Shown here piece after piece: positions 33,894 through 42,930 of a stretch of 64,000 nt of DNA. Position numbers and translations under genes: made by a program. Source of the DNA: JAENVT01 sp039931555 (lineage in GTDB: Bacteria > Actinomycetota > Acidimicrobiia > Acidimicrobiales > Ilumatobacteraceae); contig JBDTRP010000042.1 of NCBI GenBank assembly GCA_039931555.1, positions 6,334-70,333 of the forward strand, read 5' to 3'. Position 1 is the first letter of the stretch, and each line of letters opens with the position of its first letter. Under the pieces are notes generated by a model. The model had not been told where the DNA came from. It did not search any database and saw only the letters and a list, made by a program, of their open reading frames with translations.

Positions 33894-35939
33894 ATGTCTG
33901 GTCGGCTGCTCAACAGGGAGCTGAGCTGGCTCGATTTCAATCGCCGCGTCCTGGCACTGGCCCATGAACCGGGCATCCCGCTGCTCGAACGGCTCAAGTT
34001 CGTGGCGATCTGCTCGTCGAACCTCGACGAGTTCTTCCAGGTTCGCATCTCCGCGCTGAAAGATCAGGTGGCTGCCGGCGTGGCCGGTACGGCGACGGGC
34101 GGGCTGACCCCCAGCCAGCAACTTGCCGCAATCGGCCCGAACGTCGAAACGTTCGTGATCGAACAAGAGAAGCTGTTGCTCGACGTGCTCGTGCCCGATC
34201 TCGCCCAGCACGGTGTGCGATTGGTCGGGTGGGACGATCTCGACGACGAGGACAAGCTGTACCTGGCCGACGTGTTCGAGCAGCGGATCTTCCCGGTGCT
34301 CACACCACTCGCAGTCGACCCTGCCCACCCGTTCCCCTACATCTCCAGCCTCGGCCTCAGCCTGGCGGCGATGGTCAGCGATCCCGACACCGGCGAGCGA
34401 CGCTTCGCCAGGGTCAAGGTGCCGACGGTGTTCCCGCGCCTGGTCGGGTTGCCCGACGGCGTTCGCTTCCTGCCGGCAGAACAGCTGATCGCCGCTCAGT
34501 TGCACAGTCTGTTCGTCGGCATGGTGGTCGAGGAGCATGCCGTCTTCAGGGTCACCCGCAACGTCGACCTCACCCTGGAGGACGAAGAGGCCGACGACCT
34601 GCTGGCGGCCGTGGAGATGGAGCTGCGTCGCCGCCGGTTCGGGCGCGCCGTGCGTGTAGAGGTGCAGGCCGGGATCAGTGAGGAGATGCTCGAGCTGTTG
34701 TTGCGCGAACTCGACCTCAACCCCAGCGACGTGACCGAACATCGAGCGCCGCTCGACCTGACGTGCCTCTGGCAGATGCACGCCCTCGACCGCCCCGATC
34801 TCAAGGATTGGCCGTGGCCGCCGGTCACGGCGGGGCGTATCGCCGCCGCCGAGGATGCCGACCGCAGCATCTTCTCGGTGATCAGGGAGCGCCCGCTGAT
34901 GGCGCATCACCCGTACGAGAGCTTCGCCAGCAGCATCGAATCGTTCATCGCCCAGGCAGCCGACGATCCCCGGGTGCAGAGCATCAAGATGACGATGTAT
35001 CGCGCCGGTGGCGACAGCCCGATCGCCCGCAGCCTGATGCGCGCCGCCGAGCGCGGCGTGCAGGTCGCAGTGCTCGTGGAGCTGAAGGCCCGGTTCGACG
35101 AGGCCACCAACGTCTCGTGGGCCAAGGCGTTGGAACGCGCCGGGGTTCACGTGGTGTACGGCTTCGTCGGGCTCAAGACGCACGCCAAATGCGTGCTCGT
35201 GGTCCGGGCCGACGAGGACGGGCTGCGCCGCTACTGCCACATCGGCACCGGTAACTACAACTCGCGCACGGCCCGGCTGTACGAAGACGTGGGGTTCCTG
35301 ACGTGTGACCCGCCCGTCGGCGACGATGTGGCACAGCTGTTCAACCACCTCACCGGCTACAGCCGGGCGCACGACTACTACTCGTTGCTGGTCGCGCCGC
35401 GCGATCTCCGCGGGCAGCTGATCGATCTCATCGAGCACGAGACGACGTTCGGTCCCGAGGGCCGCATCACCGCCAAGTTGAACTCGCTCGGCGACCCCGA
35501 ACTGGTCGAAGCGCTGTACCAGGCCAGCAACGCAGGTGTGCAGATCGATCTGGCGATCCGTGGCATCTGCTGCCTGCGTCCCGGCGTCGCCGGCGTCAGC
35601 GACAACATCCGCGTGCGCTCGATACTGGGTCGGTACCTCGAGCATTCACGCATCATTCGCTTCGCCCACGGCGACGAGGGCGGGCCGCTGTTCTTGATCG
35701 GCTCGGCCGATTGGATGCCGCGCAACCTGGATCGGCGCATCGAGGTGCTCGTTCCGGTCAACCACCCCAAGCACCAGGCGTGGCTCGACCAGGTCTTCAG
35801 CTTCGACCTCGCCGACGACATCGTGCGCTGGGAGATGGACGCCGACGGCGGTTGGCAGCGATGCGGGCCGGAGTCCTTCCCCGACGGTGATTCTCAGGAG
35901 CGCTTCTACCACTGGGTGGCCGACCGACAACGGCGCTGA
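33894..35939 (+). CDS. ppk1: Polyphosphate kinase 1
   Basis: A 681-residue PPK1 that polymerises the ATP gamma-phosphate into polyphosphate. The N-terminal domain opens RLLNRELSWLDFNRRVLALA with SNLDEFFQVRISALK. The catalytic C domains contain LKTHAKCVLVVR, where the histidine is the phospho-acceptor, and CHIGTGNYNSRTARLYEDVG. The length matches the family. Its location just before a PHO box and pstB links it to phosphate control. Confidence 0.95.
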   Translation: MSGRLLNRELSWLDFNRRVLALAHEPGIPLLERLKFVAICSSNLDEFFQVRISALKDQVAAGVAGTATGGLTPSQQLAAIGPNVETFVIEQEKLLLDVLVPDLAQHGVRLVGWDDLDDEDKLYLADVFEQRIFPVLTPLAVDPAHPFPYISSLGLSLAAMVSDPDTGERRFARVKVPTVFPRLVGLPDGVRFLPAEQLIAAQLHSLFVGMVVEEHAVFRVTRNVDLTLEDEEADDLLAAVEMELRRRRFGRAVRVEVQAGISEEMLELLLRELDLNPSDVTEHRAPLDLTCLWQMHALDRPDLKDWPWPPVTAGRIAAAEDADRSIFSVIRERPLMAHHPYESFASSIESFIAQAADDPRVQSIKMTMYRAGGDSPIARSLMRAAERGVQVAVLVELKARFDEATNVSWAKALERAGVHVVYGFVGLKTHAKCVLVVRADEDGLRRYCHIGTGNYNSRTARLYEDVGFLTCDPPVGDDVAQLFNHLTGYSRAHDYYSLLVAPRDLRGQLIDLIEHETTFGPEGRITAKLNSLGDPELVEALYQASNAGVQIDLAIRGICCLRPGVAGVSDNIRVRSILGRYLEHSRIIRFAHGDEGGPLFLIGSADWMPRNLDRRIEVLVPVNHPKHQAWLDQVFSFDLADDIVRWEMDADGGWQRCGPESFPDGDSQERFYHWVADRQRR

Positions 35940-35960
35940 TTCGCTCGGCGTTTGCCCGCT

Positions 35961-35982
35961 GTTCACCTGCGGTTCACCTCGA
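35961..35982 (+). promoter_or_regulatory. PHO box (two 11-nt direct repeats) upstream of pstB
   Basis: GTTCACC occurs at 35961-35967 and again at 35972-35978, exactly 11 bases apart, matching the direct-repeat-unit pattern of actinobacterial PHO boxes bound by PhoP/RegX3-type regulators. It lies 116 bases before the chosen pstB start and makes a TTG start at 35990 unlikely. Confidence 0.72.
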
Positions 35983-36097
35983 CTCAGGATTGGCGACACC
36001 TGTGCTCTCTACGTTGTCCGTGGTGCTCGTGTCGGTTCATCCCCCGTTTCCAACTACCGTTGCCGTCGATGATGTCGGCGATGCAGCGGAGCCACGA

Positions 36098-36937
36098 GTG
36101 ACCACGTTGCAGGACAAGAGCGCCGACGAATCGATCAGCGAAGCTCCAGCTACGACCGGATTGTTCACGACGGTCGGGTTGTCGGTGTACTACGGAGCGT
36201 TCTGTGCAGTGCGCGATGTCGATCTCACGATCAAAGAGCATGAGATCACTGCGTTCATCGGCCCTTCGGGCTGCGGCAAGACCACCGTGCTGCGCTGCTT
36301 CAACCGGATGAACGACCCGATCGTCGGCGCTCGAGTCGAAGGCACGGTCAACTATCACGGTGTCAACCTCTACGACCCGGCTGTCAACGCCGTCGAGGTC
36401 CGCCGACGGATCGGCATGGTCTTCCAGAAGGCGAACCCGTTCCCCAAGAGCATCTACGCCAACATCGCCTACGGCCCACGTCTGACCGGTCTGCGCAACA
36501 AGGCCGAGCTCGACGAGATCGTCGAACGCTCGCTGCGCGGTGCGGCACTGTGGGACGAGGTCAAGGGTCGGCTGAAGGCGTCGGGGCTGAGTCTGTCGGG
36601 TGGTCAGCAACAACGCCTCTGCATCGCTCGGGCCATCGCTGTCGAGCCCGATGTGGTCCTGATGGATGAACCCTGCAGCGCCCTCGATCCCATCGCCACT
36701 GCGAGGATCGAAGAACTGATGCAGGAGATGAAGGAGCGCTACACGATCGTGATCGTCACCCACAACATGCAACAGGCCGCGCGTGTCAGCGACAAGGTCG
36801 CCTTCTTCACCACCGAGGTCACCAGCGAAGGCGATCGACGCACCGGCGTGCTGGTCGAGTTCGGCCGCACCGCCAAGATCTACTCGAATCCCAGCGACCT
36901 TCGCACCGAGCGCTACGTGACCGGGAGGTTCGGCTGA
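36098..36937 (+). CDS. pstB: Phosphate ABC transporter ATP-binding protein PstB
   Basis: A 279-residue ATPase. Walker A is GPSGCGKTT, the Q-loop MVFQKANPFPKSI carries the Pst-specific NPFP-K, the signature is LSGGQQQR, Walker B VVLMDEPCSALDP and the switch THNMQQAARVSD. I choose the GTG at 36098 (GGAG six bases upstream) because a longer frame begins inside the PHO box. pstS, pstC and pstA are absent, so the permease is encoded elsewhere. Overlaps phoU by one base. Confidence 0.92.
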   Translation: MTTLQDKSADESISEAPATTGLFTTVGLSVYYGAFCAVRDVDLTIKEHEITAFIGPSGCGKTTVLRCFNRMNDPIVGARVEGTVNYHGVNLYDPAVNAVEVRRRIGMVFQKANPFPKSIYANIAYGPRLTGLRNKAELDEIVERSLRGAALWDEVKGRLKASGLSLSGGQQQRLCIARAIAVEPDVVLMDEPCSALDPIATARIEELMQEMKERYTIVIVTHNMQQAARVSDKVAFFTTEVTSEGDRRTGVLVEFGRTAKIYSNPSDLRTERYVTGRFG

Positions 36938-37683
36938 TGGACGAGCTCCGCAAAGGCTTTCACAACGATCTCGACGAGGCGCGCGCCGAGCTCGTGCGGC
37001 TCGCTGCATCGGTCACCGAACTGATCCCCCGAGCAACGGCCGTGTTGCTCGATGGCGATCTCGAAGGAGCCGACTACATCATCCAGGGCGACGACGAGAT
37101 CGACGCCCGCTCGCTCGATCTCGAGGAGCACTGTTACCGGATCCTGGCGTTGCAGGCCCCGGTCGCCAGCGACCTTCGTCAGGTCGTCGCGTTGATGAAG
37201 ATGATTGCCGATGTCGAGCGTTCGGCCGACCTCGTCTGCAACATCTGCAAGGCGGCGCGTCGCATCTACGGGCACGACCTCGACCCGAAGCTGCGCGGCA
37301 TCATCTCGCGTATGGGCGAGCAGGCCCAGCAGTTGTACACCGCGGCCATCGAGTCGTTCGTCGAGAACGACGCTGCAAAGGCCGCGGCGATCGACGACAT
37401 GGATTCATACCTCGACGGGCTGCAGAAGCAGTTCGTGCAGGCGATCTTCGAAAGCCACGCCGCTGGACGAATCGACCTCCAGGTCGCGGTGCAGCTGGCG
37501 GTGGTCGCACGCTTCTACGAGCGCATCGGTGACCACGCCGTCAACGTCGGTGAGCGAGTCCGATTCGTCATCACCGGGTGGTTGCCCGAGCATCATGGTG
37601 CTGCCCGGTTTCGGCTGCGTACCGACGACACGGGCGAACTGCCACGGCTGGCGACCAACCCGCCCGGTGAACACTCATCGTGA
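36937..37683 (+). CDS. phoU: Phosphate signalling protein PhoU
   Basis: A 248-residue PhoU with two three-helix bundles: metal-binding E/D-rich repeats such as DEIDARSLDLEEHC and KAAAIDDMDSYLDGL, and the conserved ERIGDHAVNVGERV. It couples Pst transport to the sensor kinase, keeping it in phosphatase mode when phosphate is plentiful. TGATG overlaps join it to pstB and to the kinase, so stoichiometric production is expected. Confidence 0.93.
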   Translation: MDELRKGFHNDLDEARAELVRLAASVTELIPRATAVLLDGDLEGADYIIQGDDEIDARSLDLEEHCYRILALQAPVASDLRQVVALMKMIADVERSADLVCNICKAARRIYGHDLDPKLRGIISRMGEQAQQLYTAAIESFVENDAAKAAAIDDMDSYLDGLQKQFVQAIFESHAAGRIDLQVAVQLAVVARFYERIGDHAVNVGERVRFVITGWLPEHHGAARFRLRTDDTGELPRLATNPPGEHSS

Positions 37684-38744
37684 TGACCTTCCGTCGTCGC
37701 CGACCTACCCCGGTGGTCGAGTCGCACAACGACGGCGATCGCCAATTGCTGGTCCAGCTCGAAGCCGATGTCCTGCAGCTGCGGCGGGCGCTCGACGCTC
37801 TGCCGATCGGCGTCGTGCTGGCGGATTCGACCGGTCAGACGACCGTCGAGAACGTCGCTGCTCGCACGCACCACGGTCATGCCGCGGTGCTCGTGAAAGA
37901 GGCCGTCGAACGTCACGTGCGTCGCGCGGTACGAGGTGACGCGAGCGGGCAAACGGTCGAGTTCATCGGGCCACCGCGAACCGTGCTGGCTGTGCATGCA
38001 ATACCCCTGGAAGACGGTGGTGCCCTGGTGACCATCGACGATGTCAGCGAGCGCGCTCGGCTCGATGCCGTGCGCACCGACTTCGTCGCCAACATCAGCC
38101 ATGAGTTGAAGACGCCTGTCGGCGCCCTCGCCGTCCTGGCGGAGGCGTTGGTCGACATCGACGACCCGGCAGCCACTCGCAGGCTCGCCGACAAGATGGT
38201 CGGCGAAGCTCATCGTGCTGCGCGAACGATCGACGACCTCCTGGAGCTGTCACGAACCGAGCTCGGTGGCGCGCCGGCGACGGATGTTGTTTCCGTGGCC
38301 CAGGTGATCGACGATGCCGTCGAGCGGGCCCAGCCCGCAGCCGAGCATCACGCCATCAAGGTCGGCGTCGAGCATGGCTCGGGTGACCTGAACGTCGTGG
38401 GCAGCCATCGACAACTGGTGTCGGCAGTCGCCAACCTCCTCGAGAACGCGGTCAAGTACAGCGACGAGGGCTCGAGCGTGGCGGTCGAGGCCCGAAGCGA
38501 GAACGGGTGGATCGAGATCGTCGTCACCGATACTGGCGTCGGCATTCCTGCCCGCGACATCGACCGCATCTTCGAGCGGTTCTACCGCGTCGATCGAGCG
38601 CGAAGCCGAGACACGGGCGGCACCGGTCTTGGCTTGTCGATCGTCCGCCACGTCGTGACGAACCATGCGGGCGAGGTCACGGTCCACTCCAGAGAAGGCG
38701 AGGGCTCGGTGTTCACCATTCGTGTACCGATGGCGGAGTCGTGA
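37683..38744 (+). CDS. senX3: SenX3/PhoR-like sensor histidine kinase lacking membrane segments
   Basis: A 353-residue kinase. After a basic N-terminus (MTFRRRRPTP) comes a PAS-like domain (ALDALPIGVVLADSTGQ), then the H-box FVANISHELKTPVGAL, N-box LLENAVKYSDEGS, G1 DTGVGIPARDIDRIFERF and G2 GGTGLGLSIV. SenX3 and PhoR normally start with one or two membrane helices; none is present, so this kinase is cytosolic and probably senses through PhoU. The ATG overlaps the PhoU stop. An in-frame GTG lies one codon upstream. Confidence 0.9.
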   Translation: MTFRRRRPTPVVESHNDGDRQLLVQLEADVLQLRRALDALPIGVVLADSTGQTTVENVAARTHHGHAAVLVKEAVERHVRRAVRGDASGQTVEFIGPPRTVLAVHAIPLEDGGALVTIDDVSERARLDAVRTDFVANISHELKTPVGALAVLAEALVDIDDPAATRRLADKMVGEAHRAARTIDDLLELSRTELGGAPATDVVSVAQVIDDAVERAQPAAEHHAIKVGVEHGSGDLNVVGSHRQLVSAVANLLENAVKYSDEGSSVAVEARSENGWIEIVVTDTGVGIPARDIDRIFERFYRVDRARSRDTGGTGLGLSIVRHVVTNHAGEVTVHSREGEGSVFTIRVPMAES

Positions 38745-39451
38745 CGACACAACCGGTCGTGCTGGTCGTCGAGGACGAGCCCAGCTTCGTCGAGGCGCTG
38801 ACCATCGGCCTGACGAGAGAGGGTTTCCGCGTGGTGTCCGTCGGCGACGGGTTCGAAGCCGTGCAGCGCTTCGACGACGTGCAGCCCGACATCGTGCTGC
38901 TCGACGTGATGCTGCCCCGTCTCAGCGGCATCGACGTGTGTCGCCAGTTGCGCAAGCGCAGTCACGTGCCGATCATCATGGTCACGGCCAAGGGCGCCGA
39001 GATCGACACGGTCGTCGGGCTCGAGGTCGGTGCCGACGACTACATCACCAAGCCGTACCGCATGCGCGAAGTTGTCGCCAGGATGCGCGCTGTGTTGCGC
39101 CGATCCCCCGGCGACGGATCCGTTGCGTCAGAGCTCTCACCTGGCTCGGTCTCGGTCGGCGATGTCGTGCTCGATCCCGACGAGCACCGCGTGACCATCG
39201 ACGGTGAGGATGTGTCGCTGCCGTTGAAGGAGTTCGAGTTGCTGCACCTGCTGTTGGCCAACGCCGGCCGGGTGCTGCCTCGCGAGACGCTGATCGACCG
39301 GGTGTGGGGCGGTGACTACGTCGGCGACACCAAGACGCTCGACGTGCACATCAAGCGATTGCGCGCCAAGGTCGAGCCCGACCCGGCAAATCCGACGCGG
39401 ATCATCACTTACCGTGGCCTTGGCTACAAGTTCGACCGCGCCAAAGACTGA
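38741..39451 (+). CDS. regX3: RegX3-like response regulator
   Basis: A 236-residue OmpR/PhoB-class regulator. The receiver domain has acidic EDE near residue 10, the phospho-acceptor Asp in DIVLLDVMLPRLSG, Thr in VTAKG and Lys in ITKPY. The C-terminal winged helix contains LPLKEFELLHLLLANAGRVL and the TLDVHIKRLRAKVE recognition region. GTG start overlaps the kinase stop (GTGA). It is the expected protein to bind the PHO box at 35961. Confidence 0.93.
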   Translation: MTTQPVVLVVEDEPSFVEALTIGLTREGFRVVSVGDGFEAVQRFDDVQPDIVLLDVMLPRLSGIDVCRQLRKRSHVPIIMVTAKGAEIDTVVGLEVGADDYITKPYRMREVVARMRAVLRRSPGDGSVASELSPGSVSVGDVVLDPDEHRVTIDGEDVSLPLKEFELLHLLLANAGRVLPRETLIDRVWGGDYVGDTKTLDVHIKRLRAKVEPDPANPTRIITYRGLGYKFDRAKD

Positions 39452-39464
39452 CCTGAGTCCTACC

Positions 39465-40781
39465 ATGCCGGGCGTGTCCAGTGGTCGGCGCCCTCCCGTC
39501 TCGTCGCACCCGCCGGTCCCCGTCGTGTCGCCGTTCAGGCGATTGGCCAGAACCCATGCACTGATGACGGCCGGCGACGTGGCGATGGTGGTGTCGCTGG
39601 CCGGATCGCTGTTCTTCTCGATCAGCCCCGATGCTGCCCGCAGCAAGGTGCTGCTGTACCTGCTCGTCAGCTTCGCCCCGTTTGCCGTCGTCGCCCCGCT
39701 CATCGGGCCGTTCATCGACCGCGCTCCCGGCGGCCGCCGGCTGATCATCCAACTCACCGCCGTCGGGCGGGCGCTGCTCTTCATCACGATGATCTTCCAT
39801 CTCGACGACCTGCTGCTGTTCCCCCTGTCGTTCGGCGTGATGATCCTGCAGAAGACCTACGGCGTTTCGCGCTCGGCGTTGATTCCAACGGTGGTCAACA
39901 GCAAGACGGAACTGGTCGAGGCGAACTCCAAGCTCGGTCTGATCTCAGGAGCGATCGGTGCACTTGCCGCGGCCCCGGCGGGCGGGCTGGCGGCGATCTC
40001 GCCGAAGCTCTCGCTGTTGTTCGGCGTTGTGATGTTCGGCTGTGCCGTGATCTCGGCGAGCCGTTTGCCGCGCGGCGCAGTCGCACCGTCGGCCAAGCCG
40101 GCCGAGCGGCTCGAGTTGCGCAACGCGGCCCTGCGTTCGGCGGCGGTGGCGATGAGCATGATCCGCGCCGTGATCGGGTTCATGTTCTTCGAACTGCTCT
40201 TCTGGCTTCGCGAGAACAGCTACAGCAACGTGTGGATCGGCGCAGTGATCGGGGCGTCGACAGTGGGGCTGATGATCGGCAACGGGCTGGCATCGCCGCT
40301 GCGAGGCCGGCTCCGCGAGGAGCTGATGCTGACCACCGCGATCCTCATGATCGCGGTCTCGGGGCTGGGCGCGGCGGCGTTCGGCGGTGTCGGCGCAGCG
40401 ATCGTGCTGGCGGCGGTCGTCAACGTTGCTTCGGGGATCGGACGGATGGCGTTCGACTCGATTGTGCAACGCGACGCCCCCGACGCCAACCAGGGCCGGG
40501 CGTTTGCCAAGTTCGAGACCAGGTTCCAGCTGTCTTGGGCGGTCGCCGGTGTCATTCCGGTGCTGGTCACGTTCCCGGGACGCGCTGCGTTCCTGCTGGT
40601 CGGCCTGATCGGTGTTGCGGCCGGCGTGTTCTACATCCAGGGGTCGCGCATGCGATCGCGCGGTCGCTCGCCATCCAGTGTGCCTAGTCGCCGGCGAGTT
40701 CGAGGCGGGCCACCCACAGGCCCGGCGCGTCGATCTCGGCCGGGGTCGGCAGGGCGTTCGGGCGGGCAAGAAGCGCGCTGA
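39465..40781 (+). CDS. Major facilitator superfamily transporter
   Basis: A 438-residue transporter with about 12 hydrophobic segments (FAPFAVVAPLIGPFIDRAPGG corresponds to the loop 2-3 signature). It starts at the ATG at 39465, 13 bases after regX3. The last ~33 codons (RRRVRGGPPTGPARRSRPGS) are antisense to the DUF2342 gene and look like read-through rather than a conserved tail. The substrate is unknown; it resembles drug-efflux-type MFS proteins. Possibly part of the RegX3 transcript. Confidence 0.78.
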   Translation: MPGVSSGRRPPVSSHPPVPVVSPFRRLARTHALMTAGDVAMVVSLAGSLFFSISPDAARSKVLLYLLVSFAPFAVVAPLIGPFIDRAPGGRRLIIQLTAVGRALLFITMIFHLDDLLLFPLSFGVMILQKTYGVSRSALIPTVVNSKTELVEANSKLGLISGAIGALAAAPAGGLAAISPKLSLLFGVVMFGCAVISASRLPRGAVAPSAKPAERLELRNAALRSAAVAMSMIRAVIGFMFFELLFWLRENSYSNVWIGAVIGASTVGLMIGNGLASPLRGRLREELMLTTAILMIAVSGLGAAAFGGVGAAIVLAAVVNVASGIGRMAFDSIVQRDAPDANQGRAFAKFETRFQLSWAVAGVIPVLVTFPGRAAFLLVGLIGVAAGVFYIQGSRMRSRGRSPSSVPSRRRVRGGPPTGPARRSRPGSAGRSGGQEAR

Positions 40782-41868
40782 GCCGGGCCTCGCCGACGCG
40801 GTCGACGACTCCGCCGACGAAGTTCTTGCCGCGCTGTACCTGATGGTGTGTCAGTCGCAGGCCCAGCAACCGCTCGATGTACAGATCGTCGGCGCCGTGA
40901 TCGACCCGACGGCGCCGCACTGCTTCGGCGATGCGCAGGGCGTCGCCACCGATCACGCGGACCGAGACTCCGTCGACCATGTAGTCGACGTACCCGATGA
41001 CCACCGCAGCTGCGGCATCGAGCGACGGCTCGAGCTCGCGCTGCTCGGGAGATTGCACAGCCCCGAGCAGGACTGCCGGGTCGCCGAGGACCTGCTGCAT
41101 CGCCTGCATCGGATCCTCGTCGTCGGAGTCGAGCGAGCCGAGCTTCTCGGCGATGGCTTCCGGGTCGGGTCGGAAGGCGCCGACGTGGCGGCGCACGAGC
41201 GAGGCGAAGTCTTCACGCAACGACGTGATCGAGAACAACGCGTGACCGGTGAGCTCTTGCGCCAGGACCCACATGCGCATCTCGTCGGCGGAGATGCTCC
41301 ATTCCTCGGCGAAGCGATCGATGTTGCCGGGCAGCACGGTGATGCTGGTGTCTTGACGGGGGATCGGCAGGTCGTACTGGCCAAATGCCTGTGTGGCCAT
41401 CCGTCCGACCATCGAGCCGACCGCCATGCCCATCATCGACGGCGCCATCATCTTGCTGAGGTTGGCCATCATCGCCATCATCGGGTCGGCGTTGAGATCG
41501 ATGGCATCGGGTTCGGAGGAAACGGCCGGCTTGCCGAGCGAGGTGGCCAACTCGGTGAACAGCGGCCGATACGCCTCGAGCGTGCGCTGCGCCCATGCAC
41601 CCGACGTGACCGGAAGGATCTCCGGTGACGGCCCGTCGAACCCGGTCAGGTCGCGCACGTGCAACTCGGCGATCTGGGCGAGTTGACCGAGCTTGATGCG
41701 CACGCTGGGGTCGATGTTGGGCTCGGCGCCGCCGCCGGTCGCGGCGAGTCCGGCGAACTGCCGCGCCGCGTCCCAGTTGAGTGGGCCCTGGCCGGACAGC
41801 GCCCGGGCCAGGTCGCCGAACATCGGAAGGTTCTCGAACGGGTTCTCGGACCCTGGTCCGTCTGCCAT
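40684..41868 (-). CDS. DUF2342 family protein with a lost zinc-binding motif
   Basis: A 394-residue member of the actinobacterial DUF2342 'zinc-dependent metalloprotease' family; start MADGPGSENPFENLPMFGDL at 41868. The methionine-rich segment MMAMMANLSKMMAPSMMGMAVGS and the block ADEMRMWVLAQELTG (residues ~194-208) align with where active members have HExxH. Here the position reads Q204-E-L-T-G, both histidines being replaced, with a His one place later. It is therefore probably a non-catalytic paralogue. Its 3' end overlaps the MFS gene by 98 bases. Confidence 0.8.
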   Translation of the reverse strand: MADGPGSENPFENLPMFGDLARALSGQGPLNWDAARQFAGLAATGGGAEPNIDPSVRIKLGQLAQIAELHVRDLTGFDGPSPEILPVTSGAWAQRTLEAYRPLFTELATSLGKPAVSSEPDAIDLNADPMMAMMANLSKMMAPSMMGMAVGSMVGRMATQAFGQYDLPIPRQDTSITVLPGNIDRFAEEWSISADEMRMWVLAQELTGHALFSITSLREDFASLVRRHVGAFRPDPEAIAEKLGSLDSDDEDPMQAMQQVLGDPAVLLGAVQSPEQRELEPSLDAAAAVVIGYVDYMVDGVSVRVIGGDALRIAEAVRRRRVDHGADDLYIERLLGLRLTHHQVQRGKNFVGGVVDRVGEARLSALLARPNALPTPAEIDAPGLWVARLELAGD

Positions 41869-41911
41869 GAACGCGAGCCTACGGCCAACGTCGGCGCTAG
41901 CGTCCGTCGCC

Positions 41912-42892
41912 ATGACCGTCGTGTCGACGACTTCCACGGTGTGGGTGAGCGATGGCTCCGACGGTCTCGGTCGGCGTGTGCTGCAGCGGCTCAATCGCGT
42001 GCCGGAGATGATCGAAGGACTGATCGGTGACAGCGAGGTCATCGTCTGGCTGGCATCGGCCGACGCCGACGCTCGCGCCCGTCGGCGGCAGAGCGCGACC
42101 GACGGTGTCACCTCGGCGTTGGCCGAGGCCGAGCATGCGCGCCACCTGGTGCTGGTCTCGTCGGCGATGGTGTACGGCGCATGGGCCAACAATCCTGTGC
42201 CGATCACCGAGGAGGCCGTGCTGCGCCCCGACGTGGAGTTCGTCTACGCCCGTCAACTCGGCGCCGTCGAGCAGTTGGCCGACGAGTGGCGGCTTGCCGT
42301 GCCCGGCCGCACCGTCACCGTGTTGCGGCCGGTGGTCGGCATGGCAGCCGACAGCACCGTGGGGTTGGCTGCCGCGCTTGCCGCCGGCATGGGTCAGCGC
42401 GTCGGCGAAGATGACCCCCCGGCGCAGTTCTTGCACCTCGACGACCTTGCCGCGGCCGTCGTGCTGGCCGCCGAGCAGCGCCTCGACGGCGTCTACAACG
42501 TGGCTCCCGATGGGTGGGTCGCGGGTGAACGGGTGCGCGCCTTGGCCGGCGCGGTGCCGCGGCTGAAGCTGCCCGCCCGGGTGACCGAGGTGATCGGCAA
42601 CCTTCGTTGGAGGTTCCAGCGCGGCCCGATCCCGCCCGGCCTGCGCAGCTACACGCGCTGGCCGTGGCTCGTCGCCAACGACCGGTTGAAGGCCGAGGGC
42701 TGGGCGCCGACCGTGACCAATGAGCAGGCGTACGTCGAGGGGACCGAGGCCAAGTGGTGGACCATGGTCAGCCCGAAACGACGGCAGGAGATCGCCCTCG
42801 GCGGCCTCGGCGCGCTGCTGGTCGGTATCGGTATCGCGGTGTGGCGAGGCGTTCGCCGCGCCCAACGCCGTCGAGTCAATCGAAGTGCGTAG
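41912..42892 (+). CDS. NAD-dependent epimerase/dehydratase-like SDR with C-terminal membrane anchor
   Basis: A 326-residue extended-SDR-like protein. The glycine-rich loop reads VSDGSDGLGRRVLQRL, and the active-site region is VLVSSAMVYGAWANNPVPI, where the usual YxxxK reads YARQL (Lys missing), so catalysis is doubtful. A helix near the C-terminus (LGGLGALLVGIGIAVW) plus basic tail (RRAQRRRVNRSA) suggests membrane tethering. The stop codon TAG lies inside palindrome copy B. Divergent from the DUF2342 gene. Confidence 0.75.
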   Translation: MTVVSTTSTVWVSDGSDGLGRRVLQRLNRVPEMIEGLIGDSEVIVWLASADADARARRRQSATDGVTSALAEAEHARHLVLVSSAMVYGAWANNPVPITEEAVLRPDVEFVYARQLGAVEQLADEWRLAVPGRTVTVLRPVVGMAADSTVGLAAALAAGMGQRVGEDDPPAQFLHLDDLAAAVVLAAEQRLDGVYNVAPDGWVAGERVRALAGAVPRLKLPARVTEVIGNLRWRFQRGPIPPGLRSYTRWPWLVANDRLKAEGWAPTVTNEQAYVEGTEAKWWTMVSPKRRQEIALGGLGALLVGIGIAVWRGVRRAQRRRVNRSA

Positions 42893-42930
42893 TCTCGATG
42901 CACACAGTGCGCAGCGAGGCTACGCACTTC
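42882..42930. repeat. 49-bp palindromic element, copy B
   Basis: It starts GAAGTGCGT (42882-42890) and ends ACGCACTTC (42922-42930). With flanking bases a 17-bp stem with one mismatch forms (CGAAGTGCGTAG outermost). The element contains the stop codon of the SDR at 42890-42892 and of the convergent AbiEi-like gene at 42920-42922, so both genes terminate translation inside it. Confidence 0.85.

Noticed and set aside
35990..36097. TTG start giving PstB 36 extra residues
   Set aside because: It would begin just after the PHO box, where the promoter should lie, and the added residues have no PstB similarity.
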